This document shows positions 59,348 through 64,000 of a DNA stretch of 64,000 nucleotides, piece by piece. Origin of the DNA: Clostridia bacterium (lineage in GTDB: Bacteria > Bacillota > Clostridia > Oscillospirales > Acutalibacteraceae). A model generated the notes under the pieces. That model was not told where the DNA came from and did no database searches. It saw only the letters and a list, made by a program, of their open reading frames with translations. The DNA is taken from the NCBI GenBank assembly GCA_017550625.1, contig JAFZOL010000045.1, positions 94,437 through 158,436 of the forward strand, read 5' to 3'. Both the position numbers and the translations under genes were made by a program. The first letter of the stretch is position 1. Each line of letters opens with the position of its first letter.

Positions 59348-59497
59348 ATGACGAATAACGAACTTCAGATCGATTTCTCCTGGTCCATCGACCAGTGGAT
59401 CGCGGTGTTCAAAGAGCTGATCGATATCCTTGTCGATTTCTTTGATACCATCGGCATCAAGCTGCTCAAAGACGACGGCGAGGCCGAAGCTGAATAA
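59348..59497 (+). CDS. Micropeptide 2 (49 aa), amphipathic helix
   Basis: ATG behind aaagaggtg. WSIDQWIAVFKELIDILVDF is the hydrophobic helix; the end is KDDGEAEAE. Net charge is clearly negative. Same architecture as its neighbours, with low sequence identity, suggesting old tandem duplication and divergence. Confidence 0.65.
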   Translation: MTNNELQIDFSWSIDQWIAVFKELIDILVDFFDTIGIKLLKDDGEAEAE

Positions 59498-59539
59498 TTG
59501 CCAATTTTATCCGAAATATTACGAAAGAGAGGTGTCATT

Positions 59540-59674
59540 ATGGATTACGTGAAGGTGTTGATCGAATTCCTGCAGGAGCTGTTCAAGGCTCTCACTGAGT
59601 TCCTCGGCAAATCCATCCCCGTGATGAGCGGTTTCTCCAACGTGGAGATCCCCGGCCTGACCGACGGCGAATAA
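59540..59674 (+). CDS. Micropeptide 3 (44 aa), amphipathic helix
   Basis: ATG behind agagaggtg. MDYVKVLIEFLQELFKALTE starts with the helix at once; a Gly/Ser/Pro stretch and TDGE close it. The size and form recall beta-type phenol-soluble modulins, but no sequence identity can be claimed. Confidence 0.65.
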   Translation: MDYVKVLIEFLQELFKALTEFLGKSIPVMSGFSNVEIPGLTDGE

Positions 59675-59718
59675 GCCATACCGGCAGACAAATTATTAGA
59701 TTATAAGAGGTGAAAAAT

Positions 59719-59823
59719 ATGCATTCTTCTTTTGATTTCAACGCTCTGATCCAGTTCCTTACCGCGCTGTTCAACCTGTTCAAAGATCTCTTTGAGAAGT
59801 TCACTGCGGAAGAGGCCGAATAA
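59719..59823 (+). CDS. Micropeptide 4 (34 aa), amphipathic helix
   Basis: ATG behind aagaggtg. FNALIQFLTALFNLFKDLFE is a Phe/Leu-rich amphipathic helix; tail TAEEAE. Shortest of the four and followed by a strong terminator, so the set ends here. The Phe-rich helix resembles the C-terminus of the ORF at 10260. Confidence 0.65.
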   Translation: MHSSFDFNALIQFLTALFNLFKDLFEKFTAEEAE

Positions 59824-59840
59824 TCCGGTTTCAAAAAAAT

Positions 59841-59866
59841 CCCCGCCAACCGGCGGGGTTTTTTGT
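59841..59866 (+). terminator. Terminator of the micropeptide operon
   Basis: CCCCGCC-aacc-GGCGGGG followed by TTTTTT. Confidence 0.92.
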
Positions 59867-59872
59867 TTTGTA

Positions 59873-60175
59873 GGGAGAGGCCAGGGGCCAGAGGCCAGAG
59901 GCCAGAGGCCAGGAGCGCGGCGCAGCCGCGCGGGTGCGCGGGTGCACGGGTGCGCGGCAAAGCCGCGCGGTGTGGAATGCAAAATGCAAAATACACAATA
60001 AAAAGGGCCGAGGGCGATCCCTGGCCTTTGGCCCCTGGCCCCTTTTTTACTTATAAAAAGGGCCGAGGGCGATCCCTGGCCTCTGGCCTCTGGCCCCTGG
60101 CCTCTTTTTTACTTATAAAAAGGGCCGAGGGCGACCCCTGGCCCCCGGCCTCTGGCCTCTGGCCCCTTTTTTACT
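59873..60175. repeat. Modular repeats and three tandem terminator-like units
   Basis: 59876-59912 ggccaga heptads; 59913-59970 gcgcggc palindromes and ggtgcgcgg units; 59976-60000 tgcaaaatgcaaaatac tract. Then three units at 60001, 60055 and 60116, each with gggccgagggcga(t/c)ccctggcc…ggccccttttttact. On the minus strand each reads as a G+C stem ending in a T run, so they may terminate the RCC1 gene in triplicate. Confidence 0.6.
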
Positions 60176-61097
60176 TCACGCTTTTTCCGTCCAGTCCGCA
60201 CTGGCCGGAGTTGTTGTCGCCGGCGGAGAGGATCGCGCCGTCCTTCGTGAGGCCCACGGCGTGGCTGCCGCCCGCCGCGATCGCGGTAACGTCCGTCCAC
60301 CCCGACACGTCGGGGGCGTCCTTGCCCGTGGCCAGCACGGTGCCGTCTTCTTGGAGCCCGAGCGTGAACATCGTCCCGGCGGCGACGGCGGTCACGTTCT
60401 TCCAATCGCCCACGTCGCACTGGCCGTCGTCCGCGGCGCCCGTCGCCACGACGGTGCCGTCCTTTTTGAGGCCCACGGTGTGATAGCCGCCCGCGGCGAC
60501 TTCGATGAGGTCGGTCCAGCCGCCCACGTCGCAGCGCCCGTCGCCGTTGAAGCCCGCCGCCACGGCGGTGCCGTCGGCCTTGAGCCCGACGGTGTGATAG
60601 ATCCCGAGCGACACGTTTTTGAGCCCCGTCCAACCGCCGACTTCGAGCTGCAGATACGAGTTGTCGCCGGCCGCGAGGGCCGTGCCGTCGGCCTTCACGC
60701 CCACGACGCCGCTGCCGCCCGCCGAAAGGGCGACGACGCCGGTCCAGTCTGCCGCGCCGAGCTGCCCCGAGCCGTTGTTGCCCGCGGCGAGCACGGTGCC
60801 GTCTTTCTTGAGGCCGACCGCGAAGTCCGCGCCCGCGGCCACGGCGGCCACGTCGGCCCAGCGGCTGACGTCCGTCTGCCCGGCGCTGTTTGAGCCCGCG
60901 GCGAGCACGGCGCCGTCTTCTTTGAGTACAAGGGTGAACAGGTCCCCGGCGGCGAGCGCGACGCGCTCAGGCTCCGGGAACGTTTCACTTCCGGACGGCG
61001 TTTCGCTGCTGCCGTCGGGTTCGTCCGGCTCCTGCCCGCAGGCGGGAACAAGGCACAAAAGCGCGAGCGCCAGCAGGATGGCAATCAGTTTCTTCAT
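60171..61097 (-). CDS. RCC1-repeat lipoprotein
   Basis: 308 residues from ATG 61097. Lipobox LALLCLVPACGQ, acidic/Ser linker, then about seven RCC1-type blades of ~35-40 residues with the signature VGLKKDGTVLAAGNNGSGQL (variants VGLKADGTAVAAGFNGDGRC and others). These form a beta-propeller on the cell surface, probably for binding; no enzyme residues are evident. It is 14 nt downstream of a dockerin gene on the same strand. Blades are alike at DNA level, so copy number may vary. Confidence 0.85.
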   Translation of the reverse strand: MKKLIAILLALALLCLVPACGQEPDEPDGSSETPSGSETFPEPERVALAAGDLFTLVLKEDGAVLAAGSNSAGQTDVSRWADVAAVAAGADFAVGLKKDGTVLAAGNNGSGQLGAADWTGVVALSAGGSGVVGVKADGTALAAGDNSYLQLEVGGWTGLKNVSLGIYHTVGLKADGTAVAAGFNGDGRCDVGGWTDLIEVAAGGYHTVGLKKDGTVVATGAADDGQCDVGDWKNVTAVAAGTMFTLGLQEDGTVLATGKDAPDVSGWTDVTAIAAGGSHAVGLTKDGAILSAGDNNSGQCGLDGKSVK

Positions 61098-61111
61098 CGT
61101 TTTTCCTCCCG

Positions 61112-61876
61112 TCAGCCCACGATCAGCACGATCGTGAAGGGCGCGGCGAAGATCCATTCGCCGTTCGTTTTGTTCATGACGTAGTTGTAGCTCACGATGT
61201 CGTTTTCGCCGAACGAGCAGGTGAGGGTATAGGTGACCTTCGTCTCGGTGATGCCGGTGACCGTGAGGGATGCGTTGCCCATCCGGGGCATCGGCAGCGC
61301 GTTGTCGACGTAGAGCTCGCCGTTGAACGAAGCGTAATGGTCCTTGAGATAGGGGTTCGACACGGCGGGCGCGAACACCTTTTTCATCGCGAGCGCGAGG
61401 TCGCCGAGCGTAGTGTACGCCCCGCCCTCGACGCGGTAATAGGTCTTGCCCGTCTCGGCGTTCAGATACTTCTGCTCAAGGTTGACGTGATAGGCTGCCG
61501 TGACCGGCGTGAACCAGTCGTAGGCGAGCTGCATGGCCTCGTTGAAGCGGCCCTCGGCCTCTTCGGCCGTCATGCCCCCGGCGGGCGGGGTATCCGTCCC
61601 GCCGCCGAGCTCTTCGAGCCCCACGGCGGCGCGCAGGATCAGGCGCGCGTCACTGGCGGTCACCTTGCCGTCGCCGTCCACGTTCGCGGCCTTATAGGCC
61701 TCGCTCCCGGGCGCGACGTCCTCGAGCTCCACGGCGATGCGCAGCGCGATGCGCGCGTCGGACGCCGTCACCTTGCCGTCGCCGTCGGCGTCGCCGGGCA
61801 AGCGCGCGGCGAATACCGGCGTCAGGCACAGCGCGACGAGCGAAAGCGCCAGCGCGAGTGCGATCAGTTTTTTCAT
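61112..61876 (-). CDS. Secreted protein with N-terminal dockerin and IseA-like domain
   Basis: 254 residues from ATG 61876 (ggaagag upstream). Signal peptide LIALALALSLVALCLTPVFA, then a dockerin (GDADGDGKVTASDARIALRI; NVDGDGKVTASDARLILRAA) at ~28-92, a Gly/Pro linker, and a ~140-residue C-terminal domain (AEGRFNEAMQLAYDWFTPVT; TYYRVEGGAYTTLGDLALAM). The last domain resembles IseA/DUF4644, inhibitors of peptidoglycan DL-endopeptidases, by pattern only. Having the dockerin first is less common than at the C-terminus. Confidence 0.65.
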   Translation of the reverse strand: MKKLIALALALSLVALCLTPVFAARLPGDADGDGKVTASDARIALRIAVELEDVAPGSEAYKAANVDGDGKVTASDARLILRAAVGLEELGGGTDTPPAGGMTAEEAEGRFNEAMQLAYDWFTPVTAAYHVNLEQKYLNAETGKTYYRVEGGAYTTLGDLALAMKKVFAPAVSNPYLKDHYASFNGELYVDNALPMPRMGNASLTVTGITETKVTYTLTCSFGENDIVSYNYVMNKTNGEWIFAAPFTIVLIVG

Positions 61877-61915
61877 TTTCTCTCTTCCTTTCAAACGGCC
61901 CTCCGGGGCCGGGTT

Positions 61916-63433
61916 TTACGTTTCTTCGGCGACCGCGGCCGGGACTTCGCCTTTTTCGGCTTCGCGGCGCTCTTTGAGCAGGTGCTCCACCTCGGTGCGG
62001 CGCTCTTCGGAATCCTTCACGAACGAGATGAACAAGAGATACAGCAGCGCGCCCACGATCGGCCCGAGCATGAACAGCGGGTACTGCCAGCGGTAGAACT
62101 TGTCGCCCTGGTGGTAGATATACTGGTCGTCGCCCTCTTCCTTTTTATAATACAGCACGTGGAAGAGGAAGAAGTTTTGTATGAGGTTCGAGATGCCGCC
62201 CGAGAATTTTGTGGTGAAGTTCTGCATCGCGAAGCTCACGCCCTCGGTGCGGATACCCGTTTTGAGCTCCACCTCGTCGATGGAGTCGGAGGTCAGCGAT
62301 CGGTGCGCCACGTCCATCAGGCCGCCCGGCACGTTGAACACCGCCACGCACGCGCACACGGCCAAAAAGCCCGGCACGGTGGAATAAAAGCCCGGCACCT
62401 TGGGGTCGTCGCGCCGCGCCGCGCCGCCGCCGACGAAAAAGGCGACCACGCGCATCACCACGGCCGACACCTGCGACACCACGAGGGTCTTCTTCATGCC
62501 GCCGAACAGGGGGATCAGCTTGCCCGCAAACAGCAGGGCGATCGCGCCAGGCGCGCCCGACACCACGCCGTAAAGCGTTTCCGAAAGGCCGCCTTTCAAA
62601 AAGCCCGATTTTTCGGTGCGGTATTCGGACTGGAAGAAATAGGTCTGGTTGATCTTGGGGCTCAGGCCCAGCGAAAAGCGGGCGAGCGAGATGAAGATGA
62701 GCGTGGGGTTGTGCCGCACGATGGCGAGCGACTGGAAGAAGCTCTCTTCCTCATGATAGGGCGAGTCCACGCGCTCGCGGAACAGGGCGGCGTCAAGGCT
62801 CAGAAGCTCGCCGCCGAGGCCGAACACGAAGGCGAAGATCGTGAAGATCAGGCGCTCCGCCATGCCGAGGTTCCCCTTGAGCAGGTCCCAGATCACCGGA
62901 AAGCCCATGCCCGAAAGCGTCGCGCCCGCGCCGGCGCCCACGGTGACCCAGTGCGTGATGCGCGACCGGTCGCCCGGGTGCGGAGTCGACAGCGGCAACA
63001 GCCCCCACAGCGCCACGTCCTGAAACGAATATAAAAGGTCCCACACGGCGTACAGGGCCGAGAGCCACACGATCTTGAACACGTCGCCGAAGCCGAGGTT
63101 CACGAACATCAGCGCGCACAAAAGCCCGATGAACGGCGGCATGTACAACAGATACGGCCGCATCTTCTGATAGGGCTTATGTTTGCGTTTGTCCACGATG
63201 CCGCCCACGAGGATGTCGTTGATCGCGTCCCACACGTAGGTGGCGGTCATGAACTTGCCCACCCAGTGCTGGCGCTCCTTGCTCATCATGTGGTTCTCGT
63301 AGAAATACACAAGGCGGTTGCTGATGAAGCTGTAGGATATGTTCTGCCCCGCGAGGCCGGTGGCGAAATGCAGCACCTCGCGGTTGTTCACGTGGTCCTC
63401 CCGCTCTTCCCGGGAAAACAGGAAAAAGCCCAT
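61916..63433 (-). CDS. GPH-type MFS symporter (glycoside/pentoside/hexuronide)
   Basis: 505 residues, aaaggag upstream. About 12 membrane helices with MFS_2 features: YVWDAINDILVGGIVDKRKH (Asp-containing helix 2 and loop) and LYSFQDVALWGLLPLSTPHP followed by DRSRITHW (the GPH motif near helix 5). The C-terminus is hydrophilic and Glu-rich. It probably imports sugars or glycosides with a cation. Upstream DNA has no gene; downstream lie the dockerin and RCC1 genes. Confidence 0.8.
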   Translation of the reverse strand: MGFFLFSREEREDHVNNREVLHFATGLAGQNISYSFISNRLVYFYENHMMSKERQHWVGKFMTATYVWDAINDILVGGIVDKRKHKPYQKMRPYLLYMPPFIGLLCALMFVNLGFGDVFKIVWLSALYAVWDLLYSFQDVALWGLLPLSTPHPGDRSRITHWVTVGAGAGATLSGMGFPVIWDLLKGNLGMAERLIFTIFAFVFGLGGELLSLDAALFRERVDSPYHEEESFFQSLAIVRHNPTLIFISLARFSLGLSPKINQTYFFQSEYRTEKSGFLKGGLSETLYGVVSGAPGAIALLFAGKLIPLFGGMKKTLVVSQVSAVVMRVVAFFVGGGAARRDDPKVPGFYSTVPGFLAVCACVAVFNVPGGLMDVAHRSLTSDSIDEVELKTGIRTEGVSFAMQNFTTKFSGGISNLIQNFFLFHVLYYKKEEGDDQYIYHQGDKFYRWQYPLFMLGPIVGALLYLLFISFVKDSEERRTEVEHLLKERREAEKGEVPAAVAEET

Positions 63434-64000
63434 ATACGCATCTCCTTTGCGTGCTTGTAATATAATTTTATCATATTATCCTGCACAGTGCAAGGGACGA
63501 AGTGTATCAATTTTGTAATATTGGAGGGGCGCACAGGGCCGGGGGCGCACAGGGCGCACAGGGAAAAAAGCCGCGCATAGCACGGCGGGTGCACGGTCTA
63601 CGGGAGTATTTAAACAGTATCGCGGCAGCCGTACCCGGCCCGTCCCCCTCTGTCGGCTTCGCCGACATCTCCCCCGCACTGCGGGGGCGTCTTCCTCTGC
63701 CGTTGCGGTGAGGAATCTGCGTTTTTCATTTTGCCCGGTCGGCGGGTCCGCCGTGGGTAGTACGGCTGCCCACAGCCGTTCTTTCCCTGCGGAGCGGGGG
63801 TTGAGCCGTACGGCGAGACTCCCCGACGCGGGGAAACCCGACGGATAGACGACCGGCTTCATATCCGCTTGGGCGACGAACAGACTTCTTCTCATATTTC
63901 AATCATTCATAAAAAATCAAAATCACAAAACAACCAACCCCGCCGACCGGGTCATCATCAAAGGCAGGCAGGCGCCGCCGCGACTTCCCCACGTCGGGGA
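63434..64000. repeat. Intergenic mosaic to the window end, no gene
   Basis: 63523-63570 gcgcacaggg units; 63572-63610 gccgcgc and gtgcacgg words; 63642-63695 inverted copy of the 52400 element (gtccccctctgtcggcttcg…gacatctcccccgc); 63750-63850 GC-rich inverted repeats. ORFs here run through repeats and are not believable. Confidence 0.6.

Noticed and set aside
59873..60175. CRISPR array
   Set aside because: Repeats are 7-8 nt words and ~54-61 bp units without constant repeat plus unique ~30-nt spacers, and no cas genes are present.
63476..63895. 139-codon minus-strand ORF near the right end
   Set aside because: It crosses two repeat modules and an inverted dispersed element; Arg/Pro-rich translation with no domain.

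Overview
The window looks like chromosome of an uncultured, fairly GC-rich, anaerobic, spore-forming Clostridia member (an Oscillospirales- or Christensenellales-like gut bacterium is my inference). Supporting signs are a SpoVAE homologue, a flavodiiron-rubredoxin oxygen scavenger, dockerin-bearing secreted proteins, GH43-type secreted proteins, TnpV and TTG/GTG starts behind strong Shine-Dalgarno sites.

Layout. 1-8.3 kb: carbohydrate region with a GNAT fragment, a DUF4832 protein, a beta-propeller glycosidase-like protein, a phytoene-desaturase-like FAD enzyme, an MFS carrier and two secreted propeller glycosidase-like proteins. 8.4-21.6 kb: accessory zone with two complete pairs (and the remnant of a third) of an XRE-HTH/sigma-region-4 fusion protein plus a single-pass membrane partner, a DUF4143 ATPase, a LamG/beta-helix lipoprotein, a truncated D,D-carboxypeptidase, a lipoprotein and a polytopic membrane protein. 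This zone is studded with partial copies of the 3' half of tRNA-Thr(CGU). 21.36-51.26 kb: a roughly 30-kb mobilizable element bounded by 45-bp perfect repeats of the tRNA-Thr 3' half and inserted at the intact tRNA-Thr (51216-51290, minus strand). It carries integrase, excisionase-like and ParB-like proteins, relaxase and MobC-like protein, a helicase-like ATPase and a candidate oriT, but no type IV secretion genes. Its cargo is a defence island: hipBST, an orphan AbiEi-like protein, a regulator with two cytosine methyltransferases and an MmeI-like RM enzyme, Vsr, then a tight run of a third cytosine methyltransferase, DUF262, HEPN, PD-(D/E)xK and TIR proteins, a Schlafen/AlbA-type regulator, and a Hen1-Pnkp RNA-repair operon with a membrane protein. 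51.3-64 kb: chromosomal-type genes: SpoVAE, a repeat-rich dockerin protein, a flavodiiron-flavin reductase-rubredoxin fusion, an XRE/mini-HExxH/Cys-rich switch, four tandem micro-ORFs for amphipathic peptides, an RCC1-repeat lipoprotein, a dockerin-IseA-like protein and a GPH-type symporter, separated by odd modular intergenic repeats.

How parts fit. The tRNA-Thr locus appears to have taken several elements in succession; the youngest is the complete 30-kb one, and older ones survive as ends and decayed cargo. The most unusual items are (i) the repeated XRE-sigma4/membrane-partner module, (ii) the tandem amphipathic micropeptide operon at 59.1-59.8 kb, (iii) the Dcm-DUF262-HEPN-(D/E)xK-TIR gene run, (iv) matched RNA leaders in front of the ParB-like and excisionase-like genes that can hide their ribosome sites, and (v) mosaic intergenic repeats. 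All functional assignments are by reading motifs; no database search was run.
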